DNA of 64,000 bases, taken from positions 1 to 64,000 of the forward strand of contig JNEU01000961.1 of the NCBI GenBank assembly GCA_000697475.1, given 5' to 3'. Shown piece after piece: positions 1 to 15,603 of this stretch; within the stretch, counting starts at the first letter, position 1, and each line of letters starts with the position of its first letter. This stretch comes from Lichtheimia corymbifera B2541 (Eukaryota; Mucoromycota; Mucoromycetes; Mucorales; Lichtheimiaceae). A model generated the notes under the pieces. The model searched no databases and had not been told where the DNA came from. It worked only from the letters and a program-made list of their open reading frames with translations. Made by a program: the position numbers and the translations under genes.

Positions 1-7
1 ACCTCCA

Positions 8-600
8 TCGTGAAACTTGGTCAGGCCGTGGGCTTCGGCATGCTGATCAACTCCATTCATTTTAAAGTCGCAGGCTTCATTGTGAGAAATAAAATGGGGG
101 CGTCCGACAATGAAAGGACGGGTATATATACAGGGTGGACGGCCCATAATGCCCATTTCGAACCTGAAAATTTCACACAAGATGCTCTTGGACACGCTGA
201 TCAACTTTGTATTAATAAAGAACCCACACTTCATTTGAAAATCTTGAATGGGAGGGTGTAATGTGTGGTTTACTATGACCGACGGAAATTCCGCATCCGC
301 CCGGATTCATTGAAATACCATCTACTATGAATTTCCTTGGGATGCCCCATTTCGAACATGAAACTTGGTAAGAAGGTTCGCTGAGCCATGCCGATTAACT
401 TCATTCATTTCAAAACCACATGTTTCGTTATGAGAATTATGCATGCGGGGGACCCACATGTAGGATAGGTGTATAGTGCACGTCCCCGAGATTGTCGATC
501 TCGAACTTGAAACTTGGTCAGATGGTCTCTTGGGCATGCTGAATCATCCCTGTTCAAATAAAAGCCACACACTTCATTATGAATATCTTGAGAGACACGT
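8..600 (+). repeat. four degenerate tandemly arranged ~100-bp units
   Basis: Units lie at about 8-90, 152-250, 345-445 and 484-600. Each has a core resembling cgaacNtgaaacttggtca (starting near 11, 165, 359 and 508), then a tgctgatcaact-like block, then a cttcattNtgagaat-like block. Core-to-core spacing is about 154, 194 and 149 bp. Between units, a tatata/tataggtgtata-like and gcccatttcgaac-like lead-in also recurs. Identity is partial and there are indels, so this is an old array. Function unknown; it might derive from a protein repeat, but frames are broken between units. Confidence 0.6.
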
Positions 601-1109
601 ACCTTTATGTTTTACCTATGCCGCAAGCGTGGTTGCGCACCTTCCTGCTTGTGGATGGTGTCGAGAGCACTATAAGCAAAACGATGAATTGAGTGAAATG
701 CCATGCAGTGGTGGTTACACACACGTCCTTGACAGGTCGCTGCATGAATGGGATGATGTTGGTTGCTTTGGGCAGCGTTGGATCATTATACGCAAGCATT
801 AACGACGAAGAAGATACCCGTTTGACAATGAAAATGACGATGAATCTATACCGGGTACAATCTTGCATGTTGGGTAGGAGGAATCAGCAATCACCACAGA
901 ATGGTGGTTGCACAGGATGAGTCGAGCTGCATTATCAATGATGTGCACGGACCTAATCGATGCCGATCCTGCCCAGAGTGAAAATATGGATAGCTTGATT
1001 ACGAGAACTATGTTTAATCGGTATCTCGAAAAGTGGCTATTTTTATTTATCCAAGTGTATAGGCTATTGTTGAAGTGCATCTTCACAGCAGTAACTGCGG
1101 GGTGGTTGT

Positions 1110-1974
1110 AGTGCACAAATTGGGAACACTGAGAGAAACGACAAAGAGCCCCTTCTTCTTTGCTCTCACTTCACAAAGCAAGGTAAGCTTGCCTCCATTT
1201 ACAAACTACAACGTGTTAACAACTGGCAATGCCTTCAATGCACAGCGTCAATTGGGTGATCAGGTGGTCAATGGCGACACTTTCCAGTTGCAGACATTCA
1301 ACGACCAGTACGCGTGCAATCTATCCATGACTCAAACTTCCATCCCAATACAGCATGTACGTTCATTCGCTGCACTACTTTATTATTCAACAAGTTGGAC
1401 ATTGAGGTACTAATGTTCGTGTGTAGATTGATGTTCTCTCGCTTATACAACATCTAACTGGGCGTGGCGTGTATTCGTTCCCAAGGTGTCCACGACAAGA
1501 AGTCTTCACACTGCCTCTTTTGGGTATGTTGACAAGAAGACGCGTTTAGCTTGGTTTTCCTTGTTATCTCACAATGCGCTCATGGTAGATTGAACATGTT
1601 GAATGATGGCACCTACGGCAGCAACAAGATATGGATATCAAAGCAAGAACACTGCACGTTGGCTCAATGGTATGCATAGCATTGGATCTACAAAGCAAGG
1701 TGAGCTAATTATAGAGCCTCACAATGAAACAACAGTAGCACATACTGGATTGGATGGATACAAGGTTATTTGGAGCACAAATTATATTGGGAATACCCCA
1801 AGGTACAGTACTCATTCTGGGATGGGTGGAATTCAAGTGAATTTACGAAATGAAATAGGGTGTGGCAAGTTCTCGTTTGGCGATATTACTTCAATCACTG
1901 CAGCACGTCAAGGAATCCAGTGTAGTGTACCGTCTAGGATAGATGACCCTATTGTGTTAGTGGAATGGGTGTGA
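1110..1974 (+). pseudogene. decayed coding-like stretch, possibly a lectin-like gene relic
   Basis: Two plus-strand frames (within 1110-1413 and 1603-1974) have gene-like composition but cannot be joined into a convincing open gene; a third short frame around 1597-1677 reads DGTYGSNKIWISK. Short pieces such as GDTFQLQT, IWSTNYIGN and NGDTFQL resemble the alternating hydrophobic/Trp/Gly pattern of bulb-type (B-lectin) domains, but the resemblance is weak. Frame shifts between the pieces argue for a pseudogene. It could equally be chance open frames. Identity is a guess. Confidence 0.2.
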
Positions 1975-3749
1975 CTCACGGTGTTGCTTGGACTTGAATA
2001 TGCATCCTCTGTTTGCACGGCCCCAACATTCGACGTTGGTTTCTCGATTAAAAGGGGAATGGGAAATTTGGAGTTCAGAAAACGAGATGAGACACTTCTG
2101 TCACATTGCAATGGTTAAAGCTTCCTCGTTCACAAGCTGATAGACGGAAAGTAGTGGTTGCTCTCAGTTGATTGTATCCATATTCAATAAACACTGGTAT
2201 TTACAAAGATAACGAGACCAAAATTTGCATAATACATATTGTAAGAACCAAAATGAACAGCGCACCCGAGGGTCTCTTTTGACGAAGAATGAGATCTCCT
2301 GAGATTTCATTGTCTCTTGCCAACCAAAAGAGGTCTAGCCACCGTCGATCATCGATCCCCCTTATCTTTTATTGGTAGGTCACGCATACGTATCGTGGGA
2401 GATCTGACTGCAGTTGTCGATTGTTTATGCAAATCAGGTTTGCTTTCTCAAGCTAAAAGTGGTTCTGGATCTGAATGCGCGTATTTGTTTCGTGAGTGGA
2501 GAACTACTGTACCTACATATAACATATTCTGATGTTTGATAGAGAATGAGCTACGATCATATTGATATCAAATAAAAGATTCAATGTTATCCTATCATGG
2601 CCCATAAGTAAGCTTGCCTTCAAAGTGTGCTCCTTGCTATTTTAGTATTCGGAACGGATGGGGCATTGTTTGTAAAGAGATACTGCCAAATGGAAGGTCA
2701 GGATTCGACGTAGGTTCTCTCTATCATCAGCAAGCTAATAAAATGCTTGATTGCACTCATGAGGCCTGTCATATGAGTTTACCGTGTACTCCCATATTCT
2801 AGAACTTAGTATAGTACAGTTCCATTTGTCAAAGATATACAATATCTTCGCTTGATGAGGTGTGTATCGTTATAAAAGCTCCCTCACACTGATACTTATA
2901 GGGCGATGCTGCCCACAATATTGTACCTGGTACCCATCACCACCCTGGACTATTATGGGGGGAGCATATCAAGTATAGCTCTTTGTTGGCATAAACAAAG
3001 AAGGCACATCGCCTAAATTGTTCGCGGGTGGGGCTAGTGATCGGCCAGAGAAGATACAGGCACGTGTTATGGCTGTGCTTCACAATTTGCCTACTTTTGA
3101 TATGATGATATGCTGTATATTGTTTCACAAGGATCGTTATCCTCTGCGTCATGCCATTGAGAAAGGCAATGACTGCAACAAGGAACACTAGCCTATTATC
3201 TGGTCCTTGGATGATGGATTCATCGATAAGATCGATCGTGTATTTCATATTACCATGGATGATGGGTTGTAATTGTGTCAAGCTTGTCATTTCTTTGTGC
3301 TATGTATGTGGCGTTCAATGTCATTGCTTATGGCGCAGCTCCACCGAAACTACGATGTTTGGAATCACAGCTGGTGGTACAAGTTTCGAATGACAGTCGC
3401 ATGGCGAGTCAGTTTGGTACATTGACATGTGATATACGCGTCCTCGACTAAAAAACATCCCTTTTTTACATTTGTTGAAGACATATGTGAGTTTGGATAT
3501 AGTAGAAAGCGTGGCTACTTGCAATGGATGGCAGCCAAGAGCATGAAGATCTTCTCATCTTTTACCAAGTTGCTGCAAGGCGGGATATTTTACAGATCAA
3601 CCGCAGCAGATGACCACAAGATCTATACAGGTTGTGTGTAACATAGGACTCTAGTACATGCTTGATCCATGATCCGCATTTCTCTTTATATTGCCTCATT
3701 TTTTATTTCTTTGTTTCTTTGATCTTCTTTCTTTATTTGAAAATCACTC

Positions 3750-4655
3750 ATGAGCGCCTTCGACAGCTTCCTCGGTATTTACAATGATTCATATGATTTG
3801 ATTGTCAAATCATCCCAAGCCATGATTGCATTGAGTGCTGTTGCACTGATCGGTGGTGCCGTTCAAGCCTATCGTTACAAGAAGTCATCACCTTATGTAT
3901 TGGTGTGCATTGCTGCTCTCTGTTACCTGATCCAAGGAGCCATCAACGGCAGTATCGACTCACAAGTAGGGATGTTTACAGATATGGTTCCTCCAGCATT
4001 GGCTGCCTACTTCTTTAGTGCACTATTTCCAATTCTTGCTTGGGTGCTTCTATTGGACATCTTGCGCTTGGTGCATCCCAAAAATGAAGGCACTACAACA
4101 TGGGGCTTGCTCAAGAGTGAGCTTGCTGGTACCTTTGCTGGCTATATTTGGGCATTCATCATGGTGATCTGTGATATTGCGGTTATTGGCAGCATGGGTT
4201 CCTTGGTTAATGGCTCAGCAGGCCTCTCATTAAGTTTGGCTTTCAATGCGTTGCGCACTTTGCAGTTTGTCACTTATGGTCTATGGGCTTTCATTCCTCT
4301 CTACATCTACCAACAACGGATCAGCTGGAACAACACTCGCCCTTTCATTCGATCATTTGCTGTCTTTGCTGCTTTGGTCTTTTGTGTTACAATTGGCCGC
4401 ACAGCTTACCTTGCCACTGTAATGAACAACCTTGATGGTTCACAAGCTGTGGCAGCTCAAGCTGTTGACTTCGTTTTGGCTCGTATCTTTGGTGTACTTG
4501 GCCTCTATTGGGTGATCGCTTTTGGCCATACATGGGTGAACAATGAGGATAGCACGCCCAAGGCCGATGTCGAGCAACAGCAGCAACAACAACAACAACA
4601 TGCACCACAGCCCGCTGCTGACAACACCAAGACCGAGGTTTCTGAACAGAACTGA
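3750..4655 (+). CDS. seven-helix membrane protein, family not recognised (copy A)
   Basis: A single-exon gene of 301 residues. Hydrophobic segments near residues 20-40, 48-66, 84-108, 127-150, 163-188, 203-224 and 238-260 suggest seven membrane helices; the tail (about 270-301) is polar with a run of eight Gln. Helix 3 ends in LAWVLLLDILR, which resembles LAWCIYFDTLR in the next gene, suggesting shared ancestry with the two minus-strand genes that follow. No lysine lies in helix 7, so a retinal-binding rhodopsin is unlikely. The start follows a T/C-rich leader, as in other genes of this window. Function is unknown; a receptor or sensor role would be speculation. Confidence 0.85.
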   Translation: MSAFDSFLGIYNDSYDLIVKSSQAMIALSAVALIGGAVQAYRYKKSSPYVLVCIAALCYLIQGAINGSIDSQVGMFTDMVPPALAAYFFSALFPILAWVLLLDILRLVHPKNEGTTTWGLLKSELAGTFAGYIWAFIMVICDIAVIGSMGSLVNGSAGLSLSLAFNALRTLQFVTYGLWAFIPLYIYQQRISWNNTRPFIRSFAVFAALVFCVTIGRTAYLATVMNNLDGSQAVAAQAVDFVLARIFGVLGLYWVIAFGHTWVNNEDSTPKADVEQQQQQQQQHAPQPAADNTKTEVSEQN

Positions 4656-5377
4656 TCTAGCTAAATCGTTATCATTACTCCATATTCCATAGTAGTCCTT
4701 AATAATACAACTATAGTCATTACTTGCTTTACAATGCTACTGATCCATTATGCTCAATAATGGCTTATTCTTCTATGTGATGTGTCATATGGTGATGCCA
4801 CTAAACTCACCATGCTTCCAAAAGCCTATTTCGATTTTCTCTGTGGTCGCGTGATCTTTCTCGTTAGCGTTAAATTTAATGTAGCATTCGCAACTTGGTA
4901 ACCATAGTAGCATTAATACAGAGTACTTGTGTAGATCATACAACTTTAGTATGTGGTCTTGGAACCTTCTTTCACGGAAAACGTGGTTTGATGTAAAAGG
5001 CGATAAGCGGGCTGTAATAAAGATAATGGCAACAGCCATTGCTGATGGTCCGTTCTCGCAAGATAAATATTGCCCGTCATATAGTCTACGTATGCATTTG
5101 GTGCTATAAACCATTTATCGATCATCCTCCTGCGCTGTGTATCATTGCTATGTAGTAGTACTGGCCATTGGTTAAACATCTACATACCAACACGTGTATA
5201 CCACTTATATATATTAGCTATCGTATTCAGCTACATACATACTTTCATTGTTATAACATTGGGGATATGTACAAAGTATGATTACATTACATTAGGAAGG
5301 GCTGTATTGATGATCAAAAATACAGGATACCTAGCGATCAATGTTTTCAAGTACCACACAAGAAAGCATTTTCGAAG
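4656..5377. other. intergenic, convergent 3' ends of membrane-protein genes A and B
   Basis: About 720 bases, AT-rich, without a supportable gene. Short frames on both strands lack splice logic or family resemblance. It holds the 3' flanks of the two convergent genes. Confidence 0.6.
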
Positions 5378-6217
5378 TTATGTTAATTGCTGTACCCGGT
5401 CTTTAGGTTCATCCACTGGCACTTGTGTACGATCGTAGCTACACACCCATGTAGACGCTGATGCACAAGCCAAAACGAGTGCCAAGCATATCATCAGCGT
5501 GGAGAAGGCGTATTCGATCAAGATAATGGTGTCTGAGATATACATGTGTTCGCAGTAGAACACCGCAATTGGCAATTGGCCTGCTGTAATGAACACCAGC
5601 ATCAATGCATATGCACCAAAGGACGCTCTAAATTGAAGCGTTGGCGGGGTTTTGAGAAAAATATCGCGTTGCAAGAGAATGCTGAGGGTAAGGAATACCA
5701 ATAATCCAAAAGTGCCAATTCCGAAGGTGGCCACCAAATCAGCCTTGCCTGCTTGGCCATATGTTGAGAAGGTAATGGTCCATAAGATACTCGCAAGTAC
5801 CGTCACAACTGTCCATACGTATGCAGCAACAATGAACACAAAAAGGGTTGGTTGTGACCGTATCGAACTCGGAATAACCGTGGTGCGCAAGGTATCAAAA
5901 TATATGCACCATGCAAGTGATCGTGCTATCATGAAGCAAACAATAGGCATAACGAAGCCTACTCTACTTGTAGCTGCCCATTCATTCACTGCATCAGCGT
6001 TTAGGTCGAATACAGCGCCAATGAGAAGAAGACTACTCGTGAGCCCAACAAGGATGTGTCGAATTGCATATCGCTGTCGTCTGTCGTCGATTATCAATAG
6101 GGCAATGGACCACAACAAGGTGATGCCGCTGAAAATTATGATAGGCACATTCAATCCGATCACCGATGTGATGGCCCACATAGAAATAAGACGATGGGAA
6201 AAAACAGAATTCTGCAT
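5378..6217 (-). CDS. seven-helix membrane protein, family not recognised (copy B)
   Basis: A single exon of 279 residues, read from the ATG at 6217; the frame stays open further upstream but only with a GTG at 6235. About seven hydrophobic segments (near 20-42, 50-68, 84-108, 125-148, 160-180, 196-216, 230-250) and a short polar tail. It is clearly paralogous to the next minus-strand gene: VPIIIFSGITLLWSIALLI here against IPTAVFSGVAMVWAGALIV there, and both continue with a [K/R]R-x-AIRH loop. Copy A shares the LAW-x4-D-x-LR motif. Lack of introns contrasts with nearly every other gene in the window. Function unknown. Confidence 0.8.
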   Translation of the reverse strand: MQNSVFSHRLISMWAITSVIGLNVPIIIFSGITLLWSIALLIIDDRRQRYAIRHILVGLTSSLLLIGAVFDLNADAVNEWAATSRVGFVMPIVCFMIARSLAWCIYFDTLRTTVIPSSIRSQPTLFVFIVAAYVWTVVTVLASILWTITFSTYGQAGKADLVATFGIGTFGLLVFLTLSILLQRDIFLKTPPTLQFRASFGAYALMLVFITAGQLPIAVFYCEHMYISDTIILIEYAFSTLMICLALVLACASASTWVCSYDRTQVPVDEPKDRVQQLT

Positions 6218-6879
6218 GACTCGCTTCACTTGCACTGATTTTATATCAAGTTATGTGCGTGTGCAACCAATATGATTGCACTGGCGGTGATGCTATCACT
6301 GAAAGGGATTAGCACCCTCGGCATCAGCCTCACACCTGTCTCCGAGGACTCTTCTTATTACAGCGTGCCATTTATGCTTATTGCTTTATTATTCGCTGCT
6401 ATCGTCGACTAATTTCTTCAAGCAATGAAGCCATGATGAGCGTCCTACTGTATTCTCGTATCACGTGGAAGCCATATGTCACCAAGGAAGAAATGCGTAC
6501 CTGTGCTAATTTTATACTTTGGTTGCACAATGAGCCTCTGTTTTCTGTCACACAAGCCTTTCATTCCAGTTCTTTGCATAATATTATCATTACATATTGC
6601 CTATTGATATATCCTGATGATTGCATGTAGCCATTCAAAATGTATTGTTATAAGAATAAATGAGGATTGTATTACGATGATATGTAGTCGACACTAAACT
6701 TTTCAATATGGGTAATACGGAGCTCGAAGCAAACGCTTTTTGATCGGTGGTAAAATGATCATCGATGTCCCTCCTCTGCTTATTGAAACGTGTGCACAGT
6801 GTTAAATAATAATACAATGATGAATATCATGAAAAGGCGTGATGTGTACATAGTACAGCAGTCATTCCACAATTGTGTT
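6218..6879. other. intergenic between two tandem membrane-protein genes
   Basis: 660 bases between copy C (upstream on the minus strand) and copy B. It contains the copy B promoter. No gene is supported; the frames at 6433-6630 and 6635-6817 are short and featureless. Confidence 0.55.
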
Positions 6880-7680
6880 TTAGTAGCGACCTAGGTCGTG
6901 AGCCTCCTTGGTATACACGTCGTCTGGATCATATCTGTAATCTGGATTTTGGGTATCCGGGTTCTGGGTGCCATCTGGTACAAAGGGGTTATCCTCTTCA
7001 TCATCGTTTCGATCCGCCAAACGATCGTGCTTGACGCCGACCCATCTTGGTGCACAGTAGCATACGTACACGAGTGTTATTGACATGACCACGTTACTGA
7101 GAATTCTGCCAGCCAAGAAAGAAACTGTCCCAACAATCACGCCAACACTGACGGTCGTCAGAAGTAAAATATAGACAGCAAATGTACAGCTAAAATCGCG
7201 TATGGCCAACTTGTAGTCTCGATCAAATGATAAGATGTATAAGCCAAGAATGAGTGGTACGCTTCCATACCAGCCAATCCTTGATAAGATAGGGACGGCA
7301 TCATTGTAATAGTATCCACCGGTAGCGTACATAATAACGTACACGACCATAATAAGTGTGCCAATAGCACTCCAGGTGAATGCTATGATTGGAATGATAC
7401 GCTGCAATGATCGTCTTGAGCCAGGTACGCAATCGAGTACGACAGCATATGAAATACACCAGAGTAAGTATCGTGCCGTTGCAGCAAATAGCGAATATAA
7501 CATTAACGTCGAATAAAAGAAATCGCATATTTGGGAAGCGAGTAGAAGAGCTCCTGACAACATAGTCAGCGTATGGCGTATGGCGTGTCTCTTGTCAAGC
7601 ACAATTAATGCGCCTGCCCAAACCATTGCCACCCCGCTGAATACAGCAGTAGGAATGTCCGTTCCGTAAATTGCTTCCAT
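6880..7680 (-). CDS. seven-helix membrane protein, family not recognised (copy C)
   Basis: A single exon of 266 residues starting at the ATG at 7680. Around seven hydrophobic segments occupy residues 8-215; a hydrophilic tail follows, with acidic residues (NDDEED) and a short internal duplication, DTQNPD after a similar TQNP step, then a Tyr/Asp-rich end. It aligns with copy B from the first helix (VFSG, then HAIRHTL). Compared with copy B it lacks the AW-x4-D-x-LR motif at the end of helix 3, where it reads LLWCISYAVVLD. Probably a tandem duplicate that has diverged; role unknown. Confidence 0.8.
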   Translation of the reverse strand: MEAIYGTDIPTAVFSGVAMVWAGALIVLDKRHAIRHTLTMLSGALLLASQICDFFYSTLMLYSLFAATARYLLWCISYAVVLDCVPGSRRSLQRIIPIIAFTWSAIGTLIMVVYVIMYATGGYYYNDAVPILSRIGWYGSVPLILGLYILSFDRDYKLAIRDFSCTFAVYILLLTTVSVGVIVGTVSFLAGRILSNVVMSITLVYVCYCAPRWVGVKHDRLADRNDDEEDNPFVPDGTQNPDTQNPDYRYDPDDVYTKEAHDLGRY

Positions 7681-8847
7681 AGTGTTTAGTTGTCAAGGGG
7701 AAGGATCAATAAAAAAGGATTTGGCTAGGTGAAAAGCGTTGTTGACTTTGTCTTTATATAAAAGTAATTGTGATACAAGAATAGAATGGAGTATAGCGCC
7801 ACTTTGACCACATACAGAGCAACATAATAGCCTAGTGTCGATATTGACCTATTTGGACGCACATGATCGTCATCACCAATCCCATTACGTTGCACATACA
7901 TTCTTGATGTTTCAATTGCACAAATGCAAGAGGGATATAAATATGAATAAGGCTGTAGTATGAAGCTATACAAACTAAGACATCCCTGCCATATACCAAA
8001 GCTCAAAGCAGATTGTAATTGCTGAGCGGCAGAGAAAGAAGTCTGTGAGGGTAGGATCGCACTAAAGTCATCTGAGGCTCAGCATCGTCTATTTTGTTAC
8101 ACGAGCCTGTTCCGTCTTTATTCAGCCATGATCTGGCGGCATGACAGCTGCCCTATGCTTTAAAATGGCGGTGCCCGTTCAAAGAAAGAAGCAGCTGCAA
8201 GGTGACGCAGAAAGATATAAAATTGCGATTCATCGACAAAGTTGGTATCGATCCAAGTTGACGTTGCCATGTGAGACCAGCATCTAATGTCAGATATACA
8301 CAGCTAGGTTGTGGCACATGCTTAGTCACTTGCAAAGAAAAGCTGATGGAAAAGTGAATGCGTAGAAACAAGAAGAATTTAGAGGATACAATAGGTCATA
8401 TCGCCATCCATGTCTCGATTTACGATTTATTTAACGAGTATAATAAATATCATATAGTGTGGAGATTGATTGACTAAGATGTGGGATGACTTGTTGAAGG
8501 ATCAAAAGAGCATATGATAAAGAGTGGAGGCTATCTTGGCAGCTTCCAACGCGTACTCGCACAGTCACTGGAGAACTGCGGCGGAATCCAATTTCCATTG
8601 TCGTCGATTCAGAATGTAGCCTACAACTTGTTCTATAACCAAACTACTGTATTATGGTACGTGGCACACCAATGGCCTGATTTTGCGTAGCCATTCCTCC
8701 TATTCCCTGCCTGCACGCGGATTACACTCGTTGTGATCTCTTTATTGGCTTGTGTGGACATGGAAACGCATTACAGACTACTAAAGCAATGGGGAGACAA
8801 GCTTCTAACACTGCAGACTACTTTTGGTTCGCGTCTAGGACGAGCGC
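7681..8847. other. intergenic, divergent promoter region of copy C and USP7
   Basis: About 1.17 kb between divergent genes. Frames seen here (for example 7725-8006 and 8153-8371, minus) have no domain resemblance or splice continuity. I see no RNA gene and no repeat array. Confidence 0.5.
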
Positions 8848-13151
<4,304 letters not shown>

Positions 13152-13629
13152 AAAAAATATATATATTTTTTATGCTGATCCCTTATGACTTCAGAACAAA
13201 AACATTGCTGCGATATAGACAAATTTATCAATGTGTGAATTCAGGATTGAAGGAGGATGGGCTGGCTTGGGGAGTCGGGTGGATATAAGGTGTATTCTTT
13301 GGATGATCTTGTTCATACGAGATTAAAGCTCTGATACCTTGTGGCGTGTGATGTTGTCAGACGCCTTCAATGTGTTTTCGTCAGCGTATGTACCACAGTA
13401 GTACATGGCAATGCTCAGTTTTTTAATAGATGTTACGGTTTCCATAGCAAAACGGTCAATCTTTATTTGATTGTGGCCAAATATAGTTTTCATGCGGTGG
13501 ATGGTGTGAGAATGTCAACATCACGTGCGTCTAACAATGCTGAGCCAACACTAAGCGCTGCGTTACAAATGGGCAACCGCATGATTTCCTTCGCCGGATT
13601 GTGCTCTTCTTATTACCGCCTTTTACACC
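13152..13629. other. intergenic between USP7 and UBX genes
   Basis: 480 bases containing the USP7 3' flank and the promoter of the next plus-strand gene. The 13341-13649 frame overlaps the next gene's start and is probably chance. Confidence 0.5.
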
Positions 13630-15479
13630 ATGAGTTCAAGAAACCTTGACGACACTCAAAGCGAGATTTTGAACCAATTCCAGGTTAGTTACCTCTTTGA
13701 CTCTGGTGTACTTTTCTCTAACCTTGGAATGAGAAGGCTATTACCCACACGGATGACGTCGATGCAGCAGTGAATCGGTTGATACACTATGACTGGAACC
13801 TCGAGGTACGTGAGTACTATGCCATGCGCACCCAAGTATACTCATACCTCTTAGCGAGCGGTAGAGAGTGTCTACGATCCTAGTAATTCACACGATGCCA
13901 CGCGTGAAGCTCTCGAAGAAGAGGTCGCCTCCAGTGCACAACAGCAGCAGCGGCAGGACACACCTTCCATACAACGTCCCACTACAGCACCACAGCCTCG
14001 TACAGGTGTTTTTGCACTTTTTGCATGGCCATTTGGTATTGCTTGGAACATGACTTGGTCTATACTTTCCTTTGTCAGTAAGTTACCTAGTAGATGCTCT
14101 TTCATGATGGGCTTGATTATTCATCAAGATATGTATGTGGATAGTGCGTCTCCTATCAAGGCCTTCAATCACTCATACCCAGAGCAGCAGCACCTCAAAT
14201 CGACAAGATACTCGTACACTTGCTCAGCAATTCAAACGCGATTTTGAGCTCAAGTTTGGTGAGACACACGTTGAGTTTTTCCAAGGCGGATATTCGCAAG
14301 CATTAGAAACAGCTCGCCGCGACTTGAGATTCCTTTTTGTCATTCTTCAAAGTGATGAACATGATGATACCGAAGACTTTTGCAGGTAAATGATACAGGA
14401 TATTCATTATGGGGCAGAGGATATACTAATGTTGTGGTGTCATAGAAACACGCTCACATCCCAAGATTTGGTTGATTATATGGCTCAGCATAATATCCTT
14501 GTATGGGCAGGCAATGTTCGTGAAACAGAGGCATTTCAAGGTAAGAACAAAGTTCCTTGTTTCTTTTTCCAATTGCATTGATACCAATGTTTTTCATCCA
14601 GTGGCTGGTACCTTACGGGCAACGACATACCCTTTTATGGCTATTATCGCATTACAGCAGATGGGAGGAAATAACGGGTTGAGAATGACTATGGTGGATC
14701 GGATTGAAGGTATCGCGCTGCCAGCAACCATTATCCAGCGACTAGAAAGGGCCAATCGTCGACACAGTGCTGGAATGAACCGGTTAAGAATGGAACGTGA
14801 TCAACGAGATATGGAACGGCGTTTACGAGAGGAACAGGATCGTGCGTATCGGGAAAGTCTTAGAGCGGATCAAGCAAAGGTACATTATTGAGAGTCGGTC
14901 CAATGGAGATATATGATTGACCAGTTATGTAAAGGAACGTCAAGCGCAAGAAGCACGTGAAGCAGCGGCAAAAGCAGCAGAGGAATCTCAGCGGGCTGAG
15001 CAAGCTCGACAAGAACTTGAAGAGAAACGAGAACAATATATCCGTCATTTATGCAGCACCCTTGCGGAAGAGCCCAATGATGCTTACAATGGCCAAGTTG
15101 CCAAGATCAATTTTCGACTTGCAGATGGAACACGTGTTGTGCGTAAATTCCGTGGGGAAGACACCATCGAGGTAGGATTATCAACATACAGCAAAAGGAA
15201 GACAAGATGGGTTAACTAGGTTTCTCCTTCTACTAGGCTTTATATCACTTTGTGGAGGCATATCCCTTATTGAAGAATGAGCAAGACCAACAGCACGTTG
15301 AAGCACCTGAAGGATACACCCATAAATACAACTTCACTGTGATTTCATCCTATCCACGAGTAGCACACGAATTCAGTAGCACTACTCAATTAAATCAAGT
15401 CAAGTCATTATGGCCAACTGCCACTCTGATTGTGGAAGCGGACGATAACGACGACGACCATGATGATGATGATGAATAA
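13630..15479 (+). CDS. UBX-domain protein of the FAF2/UBXD8 (yeast Ubx2) type
   Basis: Recruits Cdc48/p97 to ubiquitylated membrane proteins in ER-associated degradation and at lipid droplets. Exons: 13630-13683, 13737-13805, 13855-14077, 14145-14385, 14446-14540, 14602-14879, 14935-15171, 15237-15479; 479 residues (human FAF2 445). Order of parts: UBA-like helix bundle (about 8-45), Gln-rich linker, one hydrophobic hairpin at about 93-117 (VFALFAWPFGIAWNMTWS) that would insert into the ER or droplet surface, UAS thioredoxin-like domain (about 140-275, with LVWAGNV and ATTYPFMAII), an Arg/Glu-rich coiled coil (about 295-355), and a C-terminal UBX domain (about 362-465) followed by an Asp-rich tail. 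The intron before exon 7 is used at AAAG|GAA; the nearer CCAG would run into a stop. Confidence 0.93.
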
Positions 15480-15603
15480 ATCAATATCCAACAATAGTGT
15501 GTTTTTAGATATACGTGTGGTTTATTTACGAAAATGGACAATAATAAATTAAGGATGGATGAATTTGGTTCATAAGCAACTCGTCGTTCTTTTTTTCGAG
15601 TAT

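Larger units (their letters stand above)
1..3749. other. gene-poor region without a supportable intact gene
   Basis: No open frame here shows recognisable domains, convincing splice structure or a plausible start. The stretch contains four degenerate repeat units (1-600), a decayed coding-like stretch (about 1110-1974) and a stop-free 70-codon frame at 2979-3191 on the plus strand that lacks an ATG. The last 90 bases before 3750 are pyrimidine-rich and probably form the promoter and leader of the first membrane protein gene. The density of short broken frames compared with the tightly packed genes downstream suggests relic sequence, but no transposon signature (terminal repeats, transposase or polymerase motif) was seen. 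Confidence 0.6.

Noticed and set aside
3750..7680. Microbial rhodopsins as an explanation of the three seven-helix proteins
   Set aside because: No lysine in the seventh helix and no rhodopsin retinal-pocket motif in any of the three.
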